A DNA stretch of 64,000 nucleotides. Origin: Streptomyces neyagawaensis. GTDB taxonomy: Bacteria; Actinomycetota; Actinomycetes; Streptomycetales; Streptomycetaceae. The position numbers and the translations under genes were made by a program. Every line of letters starts with the position of its first letter. Within the stretch, counting starts at the first letter, position 1. The stretch spans positions 1-64,000 of the forward strand of contig NZ_JAMGBG010000046.1 of NCBI RefSeq assembly GCF_023516595.1, in the 5' to 3' direction. Shown here in pieces: positions 41,118-49,593 of the stretch. Below the pieces are notes generated by a model. That model made no database searches. It saw nothing but the letters and a program-made list of their open reading frames with translations, and was not told the DNA's origin.

Positions 41118-43460
41118 GTGGATCAGCTGACGCAGCACGATCCGCGGCGGATCGGGCCGTTCGAGGTGCTGGGACGGCTGGGTGCCGGCGGCATGGGGCT
41201 GGTCTATCTGGCGCGCTCGGCGTCGGGTCGGCGCGTGGCGATCAAGACCGTGCGGACGGAACTCGCGGAGGACCAGCTCTTCCGGGTGCGTTTCACGCGC
41301 GAGGTCGAGGCGGCCCGCGCGGTGTCCGGCTTCTACACGGCGGCCGTGGTCGACGCCGACCCGCGGGCCGCCGTGCCGTGGCTGGCGACCGCGTACGTCC
41401 CCGCGCCCTCGCTGGAAGAGATAGTGAACGACTGCGGACCGCTGCCGGTCCAGGCCGTGCGCTGGCTCGCCGCGGGTGTCGCCGAGGCCCTCCAGTCGAT
41501 CCATGGCGCCGGTCTCGTCCACCGTGGCCTCAAGCCGTCGAACGTCCTCGTCGTCGAGGACGGGCCCCGCGTGATCGACTTCGGTATCGCCTCCGGCGTA
41601 TCGAACACCCGTTTGACGATGACGAACGTCGCCGTGGGTACGCCCGCGTACATGTCCCCCGAGCAGGCGAAGGACTCGCGCAGCGTCACCGGCGCCAGCG
41701 ACGTCTTCTCGCTCGGGTCGATGCTCGTCTTCGCGGCCACCGGGCACGCGCCCTTCCACGGCGCCAACCCGGTCGAGACCGTCTTCATGCTGCTGCGTGA
41801 GGGCCCCGACCTGTCCGGGCTCCCGGACGATCTGCGGCCCCTCATCGAGTCCTGTATGCAGATGGACCCGACGGCCCGGCCCAACCCGGCCGACCTCCAG
41901 GCGCAGCTCGCCCCTCATCTCTTCGGCTCCGGGTCCGACGACAGCGGTACGGCGTCGGCGTGGCTGCCCGAGAAGGCCGTCGGCCTCATCGAGTCCCGCC
42001 GCGGCGGGCGCCCGTCCCCCAAGCCGGGCCAGACCTCCGGCGGCCGCGGTGGCGGCCGGCCCACGGCCCCGGCCCCCGTGCCGCCCCCGCCCTCGTACGA
42101 CCCGGCGCCCGTCTCCGTCGGCGCCCCCGACACCGGGCCGGTACGGCTCGCCGGCGCCCAGGTGCCCATCGGGCCCGGCCCGCGGGTCGCCGACGCCCGT
42201 GCCGCCGCCGTGAAGGCGCCCCCGCCTCGGGCGGGCCTCGCCGCGTCCTGGTCCCGCCCCCGCGCCGGGGTGAACGGCGCCGACCCGGCGCCCGCCGTGA
42301 CCGCCCAGCCCGCGCACGAGCCGGCCGCCTCCGGCTGGCGCCCCTGGCGTTTCCGCATGTCGAACGATGTGTGGGGCACCCCGTCCGTCGCCGGTGACCT
42401 CGTCTACGTCACCTCCTTCGAGGTGCACGCCCTGGACGTGGCCACGGGGCGGCGCCGCTTCAAGACCCGTGACGTCGCCTGGTCGATGGCGGTCGCGGAC
42501 GGCCGTATCCACGCCTCCGACGGCCCCACGCTCTTCGCACTCGACGCACGGGAGGGCGCCGACCTGTGGCGGCTGTCCACCGACGCCTGGGTGTACTCGC
42601 TGAAGGCCGACCGGGGCACGGTCGTCACCGCCACGCGGGGCGGCGGCGTCCAGGGCTGGGAAGCCTCGAACGGGCACAAGCTCTGGGAGATCACCGGCAC
42701 CCAGACCGACTTCGAGTCCCCCGAGGCCGGGCCGCTCGTCCACGACGGCACGGTCTACGTCTGGAAGGACGCCCGGCTGCGCGCCCTGGAGGCCCGTACG
42801 GGTGAGGAGCGCTGGTCGTACCCCATCGGCGACGCGGCGTCCTGCGGCGGTGTCCCCGTCCGGCTGACCCCGGCGTCGGACGGCTATGTGTATGTCTCCG
42901 CGGGCAGCCGGGTTCTCGCCATCGACGTGGCGAGCGGTCATGTCCGCTGGCACTTCGAGGCACCGGCGGTGTTCCTGTCCGCGCCGACGTTCGCGCCGGG
43001 CCCGGCGGTGACCGGAGGCGGCATCTACCTGGCCGACTACCTGGGCACGGTCTACGCCCTCGACGCGACCGACGGCCGCGACCGCTGGCGCATCGCGACG
43101 GAGTCCCGCTCCTCCTTGGAGCCGGTCCTGGTGGCCGCCGGCCATGTCCACGTCGGCAGCGGCAAGGGGCTCTACACCCTCGACGCGGTCACGGGGACGC
43201 CGAAGTGGCGCTTCCAGGCGGGCGGCGAGATCGTCGGCGCCCCGTCGGTGGCGGAGGGCCGCATCCACTTCGGCTCCACCGACCACCTCCTCTACACGCT
43301 GAAAGCGGACGACGGCCGCCTGCGGTGGAAGCTCGCGACGGGCGGGGAGATCACCGGCTCCCCGGTGGTCAAGGACGGCGTGGTGTACGCGTGCAGCAAG
43401 GACCGCTGCGTGTACGCGCTGGACGCGGAGAAGGGGACGGGGACGGCCCGCACGAACTGA
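41118..43460 (+). CDS. afsK: AfsK-type serine/threonine protein kinase with C-terminal PQQ-like beta-propeller; HRD motif altered
   Basis: A 780-residue kinase homologous to AfsK, which in S. coelicolor phosphorylates the regulator AfsR. The kinase domain (about 14-275) has the glycine loop LGRLGAGGMGLVY, the ATP lysine in RRVAIKTV (residue 43) and VIDFGIASG. The activation loop SNTRLTMTNVAVGTPAYMSP contains the Thr matching the known AfsK autophosphorylation site Thr168. The catalytic loop, however, reads HRGLKPSN where HRDLKPxN is expected, removing the proton-accepting Asp. A Pro-rich linker (about 320-410) leads to repeated beta-propeller strands such as GRRRFKTRDVAW and DGRDRWRIATES. No membrane segment is seen. 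Start GTG 41118 gives the VDQLTQHDPRR N-terminus. Confidence 0.9.
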   Translation: MDQLTQHDPRRIGPFEVLGRLGAGGMGLVYLARSASGRRVAIKTVRTELAEDQLFRVRFTREVEAARAVSGFYTAAVVDADPRAAVPWLATAYVPAPSLEEIVNDCGPLPVQAVRWLAAGVAEALQSIHGAGLVHRGLKPSNVLVVEDGPRVIDFGIASGVSNTRLTMTNVAVGTPAYMSPEQAKDSRSVTGASDVFSLGSMLVFAATGHAPFHGANPVETVFMLLREGPDLSGLPDDLRPLIESCMQMDPTARPNPADLQAQLAPHLFGSGSDDSGTASAWLPEKAVGLIESRRGGRPSPKPGQTSGGRGGGRPTAPAPVPPPPSYDPAPVSVGAPDTGPVRLAGAQVPIGPGPRVADARAAAVKAPPPRAGLAASWSRPRAGVNGADPAPAVTAQPAHEPAASGWRPWRFRMSNDVWGTPSVAGDLVYVTSFEVHALDVATGRRRFKTRDVAWSMAVADGRIHASDGPTLFALDAREGADLWRLSTDAWVYSLKADRGTVVTATRGGGVQGWEASNGHKLWEITGTQTDFESPEAGPLVHDGTVYVWKDARLRALEARTGEERWSYPIGDAASCGGVPVRLTPASDGYVYVSAGSRVLAIDVASGHVRWHFEAPAVFLSAPTFAPGPAVTGGGIYLADYLGTVYALDATDGRDRWRIATESRSSLEPVLVAAGHVHVGSGKGLYTLDAVTGTPKWRFQAGGEIVGAPSVAEGRIHFGSTDHLLYTLKADDGRLRWKLATGGEITGSPVVKDGVVYACSKDRCVYALDAEKGTGTARTN

Positions 43461-43631
43461 GTGCCGGGTGCGTGGTACTCCGGCGGTACCCCGAAGCATG
43501 CCCCGGGGACGGCGTCGGCGGGGAGAGGGCGGGCGTGCAGCATCGCGTCGGTGGCGCGGGCGTGTTCTGTCCGCCCCTCGAAGGAGTGCCCAGAGGACGG
43601 TCGTGGTAGCGGCGGATCCGGCGCCGCCCCT

Positions 43632-43741
43632 GTCAAGCAAGCGCTTTCAGTCAATCTCCCAAATGATCTGGCGGCTCCCTCGGGGCCTTTGGTTGAGTAC
43701 TCGCAGTCATACCAAGGGCACCAGACGTGAGGAGATGTCCC
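43632..43741 (+). promoter_or_regulatory. Leader of lectin gene 1, conserved with lectin gene 2
   Basis: The leader starts GTCAAGCAAGCGCTTTCAGT, continues with TGGTTGAGTACTC and ends with GGAGATG before the ATG. The same blocks in the same order precede the second lectin gene on the other strand (46354-46467). AAGCGCTTTC resembles a LacI-family operator half-palindrome. Confidence 0.65.
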
Positions 43742-44329
43742 ATGGGTACATCGCGCATCATGAAGGTCGTCGCGGTCGTCGCGATCGGAGCGCTGACGGG
43801 GATGGCCAGTCCGGCGCTCGCTTCGGCACAGTCGCCTAGCGGCTCCTGGACCCCGAACCCCCTTTCCTTGTCGACCCTTGAAGGGCAGGCGACAGCAGCC
43901 CCGATCGTCGGGCTCAGAAACGCGAAGTCCGGCAAGTTCCTGCAGCCCACAGGCAACAGCACGGCGAACGGCGCCAAAGTCGTCCAGCAGCCCGGAGATG
44001 ATCAGAATTCCTCGCAGTACTGGGACATGATTCAGGACGGCGACTACTTCAGCTTCGAGAACGGCCGCTCGGGCAGGAACCTGGGGATCGACGGCGCCAG
44101 CACGGCCAATGGTGCGTCGGCGATCATCGCGAACGGGTCCGGTGACACGAACCAGGACTGGGTGATCGTCCCGGTGTCGGGCGGCCAGACGGACGATGCC
44201 AGGCTGCAGAACCGTAAGAGTGGCAAGTGCCTGGGTATCTCCGGCGCCAGCACCGCCAACGGCGCGCAGGCCGCCCAGTTCACCTGCGACGGGTCGGAGA
44301 ACCAGCGCTGGATCCTTGACTTGCTGTGA
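43742..44329 (+). CDS. Secreted ricin-type beta-trefoil lectin domain protein
   Basis: A 195-residue exported protein. The ATG at 43742 has GAGGAG 8 bp upstream and gives a signal peptide ending near SPALASAQS. The mature part is one ricin B-like beta-trefoil: three subdomains end in QYWDMI, NQDWVIV and NQRWILD, the QxW signatures, and RNAKSGKFLQPTG and RKSGKCLGISGAS are typical repeats. It should bind a carbohydrate outside the cell. No catalytic domain is attached. It is paralogous to the protein at 45787, with related promoter sequence. An 18-bp terminator hairpin follows. Confidence 0.88.
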   Translation: MGTSRIMKVVAVVAIGALTGMASPALASAQSPSGSWTPNPLSLSTLEGQATAAPIVGLRNAKSGKFLQPTGNSTANGAKVVQQPGDDQNSSQYWDMIQDGDYFSFENGRSGRNLGIDGASTANGASAIIANGSGDTNQDWVIVPVSGGQTDDARLQNRKSGKCLGISGASTANGAQAAQFTCDGSENQRWILDLL

Positions 44330-44346
44330 TCTTCCAGGGTCAGGCG

Positions 44347-44385
44347 CGCTTCAGCCGCCGTGCCGTTGGCACGGCGGCTGAAGCG
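44347..44385. terminator. Perfect 18-bp hairpin terminator after lectin gene 1
   Basis: CGCTTCAGCCGCCGTGCC at 44347-44364 pairs without mismatch with 44368-44385 across a GTT loop, 17 bp after the stop codon. Confidence 0.9.
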
Positions 44386-44501
44386 GTAGTTGACTGCTCC
44401 CAGGGCACTTCGGACCAGCATCGGACGCCTTGGCGACTGCCCTCAACGACTGCGAGATCCTCGCAGGAGCGGAACTGAACACCCGAGATCGTCAGCACGT
44501 G

Positions 44502-45797
44502 AGTACGGGTATGAACCCCTCGCTCTCGGCGTCGCCCCGATTAACCCTGTCCGGTTCGTCGCGGCTCGGCTGGCTCGACGCGTTGCGCGGCATCGCGGCG
44601 CTGGTGGTGGTGTTCGACCACTCGTCGTACTCGTTCATGGCCGAGTTCCGACGAGAGCTGATGCCGGAGTTCAACACAAGCCGTTACGGCATCATGGTGT
44701 TCTTCCTGGTCAGCGGCTACATCATCCCTGCCTCGCTGGAACGCAGGGGCTCCGTGAGAACGTTCTGGATCGGCCGTCTCTTCCGCATCTACCCTCTGTG
44801 GGCGGCCGTCGTGACGGGCATGGTGGCGGCCGCGGCGCTGGGCGTGGCAGAGGTCCGCGACTTCGACGGACAGAACGTCGCCTCGGTGGCCGCAGCCCAT
44901 CTCATGCTGTTCCAGGAGCTGTTGGGAACACCCAATCTACTGCTCGTTCTCTGGACACTCTCGTACGAGATGGCCTTCTACCTGCTGGTGGTCGCCCTCT
45001 TCACCGTCCGCTCGCACCAGCGGTCCATCGCGGTCGCGGTCACCTTGGCGGGGCTCGCCGCGCTGAGCGTGGCAGCGGGTTTCGCGCTCCCGGTCTCAGC
45101 CCTCTCCCACGCCCTGGGCACAGGCCGGCTCATCGCACTCACGTCGGTCGTCATGGTGGTGGCCATCTGCTGCGCGTGCTTCGGGTCGACCGCGCTGCGC
45201 GTGTTCGGGGGCGTGCTGGGCGGCGTTCTCGCCCTGGTCCTGGTCGCCTTCAACGGCACGGTCCCGGTGTGGGAGGGCCTCGTGATCCTCGCCGTGATGT
45301 TCCTCGGCACGGCGGTCTATCGGGCAGACACCGGTCAGAGCAGGTGGGCGTACGTGGGGTGCGCGGCCGCTGTGGTGGTCGCCTGCGCGATCGGGAGCGC
45401 ATACGTCGACGGCGACGGGGGTCATTTCACCCGACGCGCGTGGATCCTGTCCTTCCTGCTGGCCGTGGCCACCTTCGGCGTCGGCCTGTTGCTGCGCCGT
45501 CGGCGGATCCCGCGTCTCCTGGCCGGACTGGGCACGATCAGCTACTCGGTCTACCTCGTGCACCCGTTGCTGCTGGCGGTGAGTGACAGCACGATCGGCC
45601 GCCGGCGACACGACGACCTCGTGCTGGAAGTCGTCTTCTATGTCGTGCTGTTGCCCCTCTGCGTGCTGACCTATCGCTGTGTCGAGGCACCGGCCCAGAG
45701 ATGGGGACGGAACCTGGCACGCCGTGACGCCCCGGACCGGCCGGTGTCCGGGGCGTCGTCAAAGGCGGAGCAAGCAGGCCGGGTGGCTAGCGGGTGA
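44502..45797 (+). CDS. Acyltransferase 3 family membrane protein (OafA/NodX-like)
   Basis: A 431-residue membrane protein with about ten hydrophobic segments. It opens with SRLGWLDALRGIAALVVVFDH, the acyltransferase 3 signature with its catalytic His, followed by GIMVFFLVSGYIIPASLERR and the FWIGRLFRIYPLWAA segment. These enzymes O-acylate extracellular sugars or antibiotics. It lies between the two lectin genes, so a joint role at a cell-surface glycan is possible (inference). The start is uncertain: GTG 44502, ATG 44511, or an unlikely TTG at 44430. Its last 11 bp overlap the end of the convergent lectin gene. Confidence 0.85.
   Translation, partial: STGMNPSLSASPRLTLSGSSRLGWLDALRGIAALVVVFDHSSYSFMAEFRRELMPEFNTSRYGIMVFFLVSGYIIPASLERRGSVRTFWIGRLFRIYPLWAAVVTGMVAAAALGVAEVRDFDGQNVASVAAAHLMLFQELLGTPNLLLVLWTLSYEMAFYLLVVALFTVRSHQRSIAVAVTLAGLAALSVAAGFALPVSALSHALGTGRLIALTSVVMVVAICCACFGSTALRVFGGVLGGVLALVLVAFNGTVPVWEGLVILAVMFLGTAVYRADTGQSRWAYVGCAAAVVVACAIGSAYVDGDGGHFTRRAWILSFLLAVATFGVGLLLRRRRIPRLLAGLGTISYSVYLVHPLLLAVSDSTIGRRRHDDLVLEVVFYVVLLPLCVLTYRCVEAPAQRWGRNLARRDAPDRPVSGASSKAEQAGRVASG
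45724..45755. terminator. 12-bp hairpin inside the acyltransferase 3' end
   Basis: GACGCCCCGGAC (45724-45735) and its complement (45744-45755) form a perfect stem with an 8-nt loop. It lies in acyltransferase coding sequence, about 30 bp beyond the stop of the convergent lectin gene, for which it could act as terminator. Confidence 0.6.
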
Positions 45798-46356
45798 TCA
45801 GCGACCAGCCCTGATTGGTCGAGCCGTCGCAGCTGAACTGGGCGGCTACGGCGCCGTTGGCGGTGCTCCCGCCAGAGATGCCGAGGCACAGTCCGCTCTT
45901 ACGGTTCTTGAGCTCGAAGACGGTGTCGTTGCGCCAGTTGAGGGTCCAGTCCTGGTTGAGGTCGCCGGACGGGTTCGCCTGGATGGCCACCGCGCCGGGT
46001 GAGGTGCTGGCGCCATTGATTCCGGCGTTCAGACCGGAGTTGTCGTTCCAGAAGGTGGTGAAGGACCCGTCGGCGACGAGCCACCACGACTGCCAGGCAC
46101 CCGAGGAAAGGGGCTGCTGAACGAGGCTGGCACCCACGGAGGTGCTGCCACCTGCGGGCTGAAGGTACTTCTGGGACTTGAGGTTGCGCAGGCCCAGGGG
46201 CTCCGCGGCAGCCTTGGACTTGATGCTGGAGGATGTCACGGGCGTCGGCTCGCTGCTCTTGGGCGACTGTGTGTCGGCGAGCGCGGGACTGGCCGCAGCC
46301 AGCAGGCCGCCGACCATGACCGCGGTGATGACGTTCCTGCTTCGTCTGGTGCTCAT
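45787..46356 (-). CDS. Secreted ricin-type beta-trefoil lectin domain protein (paralogue)
   Basis: A 189-residue exported lectin-like protein related to that at 43742. The ATG at 46356 has AAGGAG 8 bp upstream and yields a signal peptide ending near SPALADTQS. The trefoil signatures are QSWWLVAD, NQDWTLNW and NQGWSLIT, with RNLKSQKYLQPAGGST and RKSGLCLGISGGSTANG. The C-terminal third is most like its paralogue (GISGxSTANGxxAAQFxCDGS in both), suggesting duplication and divergence. Orientation is opposite, so the pair forms an inverted arrangement around the acyltransferase gene. Confidence 0.88.
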   Translation of the reverse strand: MSTRRSRNVITAVMVGGLLAAASPALADTQSPKSSEPTPVTSSSIKSKAAAEPLGLRNLKSQKYLQPAGGSTSVGASLVQQPLSSGAWQSWWLVADGSFTTFWNDNSGLNAGINGASTSPGAVAIQANPSGDLNQDWTLNWRNDTVFELKNRKSGLCLGISGGSTANGAVAAQFSCDGSTNQGWSLITR

Positions 46357-46814
46357 GCAGCATCTCCTTACCAGTGGTGCTCCTGAGGTGACCATGAGTA
46401 CTCAACCAGGCAGCCAGAAGGATTCGCTAGGGCGTTCGAGAAGATCGACTGAGAGCGCTTTCTTGACGGAGGCTTGGTGCGTGTGCGGGCCGGATTCGGC
46501 GGTGGTGGTGTTGTACCCGACGCGGGTGGGGTCGAATATCTCTCCAGAGGACGCCAACCAGCGCCAAGACCCTCAGTCCTGGGTGGGCCGAACGGCACCA
46601 CCGCACGAGTCCGGCCTACTGGAAAACGACCCTCCGCTTTATGGCGAGGCTGAAAACGGATCCCTCCCGCGCGACCTCTGGCGCCTGCCCGGGCATCGCG
46701 GCCTGGGTATGCAACCAGCCAGGAGATTGTGTCCCTTCTCTCCGTAGCGGGAGCGGGTCAGCGGCGCGGACGGGAGCCGGCGGTACAGACCCCGACGGGA
46801 TTCACGTCGTCGGC
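46357..46814. other. Intergenic region with lectin 2 leader
   Basis: 46357-46467 is the conserved leader of the lectin gene on the minus strand (GTACTCAACCA block, GAGAGCGCTTTC at 46451-46462). From 46470 to 46814 no gene is supported. Confidence 0.5.
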
Positions 46815-47003
46815 TTACCGCGGGGAGCGGGCTGCTCTCGCGGCCTCGCGGTGGCGGTCGCCCAGCAGCGCCGAGTGGTAGCAGTGGCGTGCGCGGACGC
46901 GGCAGCCGTCGTCGCAGACGAGGACGTGGTCGAGCCACGCATGGAACGTGGCCCTGACCGGGTCCGGTTGCTCGGGCGGCGCCCCCGGCGCTCCCTCGCT
47001 CAT
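46815..47003 (-). CDS. Small Cys-containing conserved protein (62 aa), downstream of SpoIIAB-like ATPase
   Basis: A 62-residue frame starting MSEGAPGAPPEQPDPVRATF, then AWLDHVLVCDDGCRVRARHC with three Cys and a basic end. I recall similar tiny proteins next to ATPase/XRE/DUF397 sets in Streptomyces, but no function is known. The start overlaps the preceding gene's stop (ATGA), so it is translationally coupled. An ATG two codons upstream (47009) is possible. The Cys spacing (C-x3-C...C) could bind metal, which is inference. Confidence 0.6.
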   Translation of the reverse strand: MSEGAPGAPPEQPDPVRATFHAWLDHVLVCDDGCRVRARHCYHSALLGDRHREAARAARSPR

Positions 47004-47245
47004 GCCCATCTCGGCCGCTCCTCCCTCAAGTAGGCCGCGACATACGGCCGTACGAGATCCCGCTCCGCGTGCACCGGCTCCTCGGGGCACGCGTTCCTGT
47101 GGGGACGCGCCGACTCCCAGCACGGTTCGCGGGGGAGCAGCGGTAGCCACCGGCCGTGTGCGACGCGATGCCGCTCCGAGCGCGCGGCCCAGCGGCGCCA
47201 CCGGCCGCGTTCGGGGCTGAGCGGCGGCAGGGCTACCGGTCGCAA
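47000..47245 (-). CDS. Small basic conserved protein (81 aa)
   Basis: An 81-residue frame rich in Arg, Pro and Trp, including RVAHGRWLPLLPREPCWES, CPEEPVHAERDLVRPYVAAY and a LREERPRWA end. The proposed start is TTG at 47245 because AGGGAG lies 5 bp upstream; this overlaps the 3' end of the ATPase gene by 13 bp. A GTG further upstream is possible. The YVAAYLREE type of ending recurs in small Streptomyces proteins that I recall from similar loci. Function unknown. Confidence 0.55.
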   Translation of the reverse strand: MRPVALPPLSPERGRWRRWAARSERHRVAHGRWLPLLPREPCWESARPHRNACPEEPVHAERDLVRPYVAAYLREERPRWA

Positions 47246-47673
47246 CCGGACTCCCTGGGCACGAGGAAGTAGGCCCACACGGACTTGGTGAACGGCCGCG
47301 CCTCGCACCCCCACCGCTCCGCCAGCGCGGCCACGAGCACGAGTCCGAGCCCGCCGTCGGCCTCGGGGCCGCGTTCCGCACGGGGCGCTGGAAGCCGCCC
47401 CCGGTCCGGGTCCGCCACCTCGACGAGCAGGCCGCAGCCCCGGATCGAGAGGGTCACCTCGATCTCGGCGAGGGGCACCTGGCAGTGCCGCACGGCGTTG
47501 GCGACGAGCTCGGTGGCCACGGTGGCGATGTCGGCGGCGAGTTCACCACCGACCGCCCAGTCCTTGAGAATCCGCCGCACCTCGGCCCGAGCCTCGGGGA
47601 CGTGCCGTCTGCGCTTGGGGATACGGAAGGAGTCACGGCGAGGGTGGGAGGGGCGAGGGGCGAGTGCGGGCAT
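47233..47673 (-). CDS. SpoIIAB/RsbW-like ATP-binding protein
   Basis: A 146-residue single HATPase_c domain. The N box is VATELVANAVRHCQVPLAEI and the G-box region is LLVEVADPDRGRL followed by EADGGLGLVLVAALAERWGC. This class is encoded beside XRE-DUF5753 and DUF397 genes in Streptomyces (whiJ/abaA-like loci), and here the XRE gene is divergent. It probably modulates that regulator or a sigma pathway. First of three overlapping minus-strand genes. Confidence 0.85.
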   Translation of the reverse strand: MPALAPRPSHPRRDSFRIPKRRRHVPEARAEVRRILKDWAVGGELAADIATVATELVANAVRHCQVPLAEIEVTLSIRGCGLLVEVADPDRGRLPAPRAERGPEADGGLGLVLVAALAERWGCEARPFTKSVWAYFLVPRESGCDR

Positions 47674-47867
47674 GGCGAGAAGACCCCCTGACGTGTCGTC
47701 AAGACCGGCCGCTGAGGGGCGGCGCGTGCTTGGAAGCTAGAGGCAAATTCGCGACCCGTGCAATGACAACGACTGAATACATGCATGAGTGCCACTCGAT
47801 GGAGTGATGTCGCTCTCTGGGAGGGTGCCGGACGTGGCATGGTTTGCCGCAGGAGAGGGGGGTGCTC

Positions 47868-48738
47868 ATGCCCGCAGGTGGACGACCGACCGTGCGCAGT
47901 AGGCGCTTGGGTTCGGCACTCAGGACGTTATCGGCAGGCCGCCAAGGTCGATCAGCCGCAGGCCGCCGAAGTGATCGCGTCAAGTCAGGCAAGAATCAGC
48001 CGCATTGAGACGGGTCATGCGACGCCCCGAGTCATCGAGGTGCGGCTGCTGTTGGACGCGTACGGCATCGCGGACCAGGAAGTCCGCGACAAGCTTGAGG
48101 ACTTGGCCAAGCACTCCAAGAACCGTGGCTGGTGGCTCGAACACGCGGAGCACCTACGGCCCGACTACCTCGACCACATCGCGTTGGAGGACGACGCGAC
48201 GTACATCCGTGAGTGGTCCCCGGTTCTGGTGCCAGGGCTTCTGCAAACCCCGGCCTATGCCGAGGCGGTCATCTCGGCGACTCCTCACTACATCGCTCCT
48301 GACCGGATCGACCATCTGGTGAAGGTGCGTGCGGGGAGGCAAGCGAAGATCGAGGAGGGCGGGGCAACGTACGCCGTCATCATCTGGGAAGCGGTGATCG
48401 CGCACCCGGCAGTGAGCCCCGACCTCCATCGGGATCAGCTCTCCAGGATTCTTGAGGTAGGAGAGCGGAAGAATGTCACCGTGCAGGTCCTGCCGTTCAG
48501 CGCGGGACCGGTGGCGGGCCTGACTGATCCCTTCTCCTCCTTCAGCTTCGAATCCGAGCCGATCGTCGAAGCCGTAACCCTGGAAAACCTGCGGGGCACT
48601 TCGGTCTTGGAGGCACCCGAGGACCTCGCGGCTTACGCCCATGCGCACGACCATCTACGATCGGCAGCACTGGCACCTGATGCCAGTGCGCTGCTGATTC
48701 GGAGCGCACTGCGAAGTAGCAAGGAAGACGCATCGTGA
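47868..48738 (+). CDS. XRE-family regulator with DUF5753 (WhiJ-like), apparent 1-base frameshift near the start
   Basis: From an ATG at 47868 with AGGAGAGGGGG upstream, the frame encodes MPAGGRPTVRSRRLGSALR, the family's standard N-terminus. It is then out of frame with the rest, RYRQAAKVDQPQAAEVIASS and onward, which is open to 48738. One extra base near 47925 would explain the break. The remainder is complete: helix-turn-helix (about 27-75), then DUF5753 with SPVLVPGLLQTPAYAEAVI and VTVQVLPFSAGPVAGLTDPF. WhiJ-like proteins repress with help from a DUF397 partner. Either this copy is inactivated, uses a downstream start, or the base is a sequencing error. Confidence 0.75.
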
Positions 48739-48929
48739 CCGAGGTCATAGGCCCCTTCCGGAAGTCCTCGCACTCCGGAGGGGAGGGCAACTGCGTTGAA
48801 GTCGCCTCCACCTCCACCGGCGGCCGAGCCGTCCGCGACAGCAAGAACGCCCGCGGCCCCCTCCTCCACCTCACCCCCGACGGCTGGCGTGCCTTCCTCG
48901 ACGGGGCCAAGAGCGGCGCGTTCGGGTAG
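48735..48929 (+). CDS. DUF397 protein (BldB-like small regulator partner)
   Basis: A 64-residue DUF397 protein: FRKSSHSGGEGNCVEVAS, then the AVRDSKNARGPLLHLTPDGW strand pair and the FLDGAKSGAF end. Its GTG start overlaps the XRE gene's stop by 4 bp (GTGA). DUF397 proteins act with the neighbouring XRE-DUF5753 regulator, as toxin/antitoxin-like or co-regulator pairs in development and antibiotic control. Confidence 0.9.
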   Translation: MTEVIGPFRKSSHSGGEGNCVEVASTSTGGRAVRDSKNARGPLLHLTPDGWRAFLDGAKSGAFG

Positions 48930-49062
48930 CGGAAGCGGTCCGGGCGGCACTCCTGATGTCCGTGCGCGACTCATTCGGAGCGCCCTGCGAATGAACTCCC
49001 CCACGGGCCAGGGCAACCTCCGTCCGAGGTATCGAATGGGCGCGGCTGCGGGCCGCCTGTTT

Positions 49063-49530
49063 TCAGCCCTGGCCATGGGGTTTGAGGCCCGCCCTGGCGG
49101 TGTTGCGGATCCGCTTGGTGCGGCCGGCTACGGCGAGAATCTCCATGGCCTCGGTGTTCGTCCCGGCGGCGGTCTTGAGCTGGAGCCAGTCGGAGGACGC
49201 GAGGAGGTCGTCCGGCTGCCAGGGCAGCTTGAGCGTGACGGCGCGGAAGATCGACCACTCGCGCAGGCGCTGAGTCAGAAGGGGGTGGTCGATCGTGGTC
49301 CGGGTCATCTCCCGCGCCCACTCCTCATAGGCGCGACCGGGGTGGAGGCCGGCGGCCCGACGGTCCAGGTGTCGCAGTACGGCGGACCGGGCCATCGTCT
49401 GGTCCGGATCGGTGAGCACACGGCTGACTAGGTCGGCTTCGTCCGCGTCGGCGACGTTCCCCAGCCTGTCGAGGTAGGCCGCGAAGCGGATGTGCTCGTC
49501 CGGGTTCCGCAGGATGTCCTGAAGGTTCAC
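49063..49530 (-). CDS. Conserved hypothetical protein
   Basis: A 155-residue soluble protein, no signal peptide or membrane segment. It starts MNLQDILRNPDEHIRFAAYL and is mostly helical in appearance, with LTDPDQTMARSAVLRHLDRR and TLKLPWQPDDLLASSDWLQL. A C-terminal RTKRIRNTARAGL segment is basic. I do not recognise a function. Codon use is normal for the region, and the length of the open frame supports a real gene. It lies next to a transposase remnant. Confidence 0.65.
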   Translation of the reverse strand: MNLQDILRNPDEHIRFAAYLDRLGNVADADEADLVSRVLTDPDQTMARSAVLRHLDRRAAGLHPGRAYEEWAREMTRTTIDHPLLTQRLREWSIFRAVTLKLPWQPDDLLASSDWLQLKTAAGTNTEAMEILAVAGRTKRIRNTARAGLKPHGQG

Positions 49531-49593
49531 GCGGCCCGCTCCTCGTGCTCTACCAGGACACCCTCTCGAACCGTGCGACGGCCCGGACCAGGA

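Noticed and set aside
40917..43640. 907-residue minus-strand open frame
   Set aside because: Antisense of afsK; Arg/Gly/Val-rich shadow without motifs.
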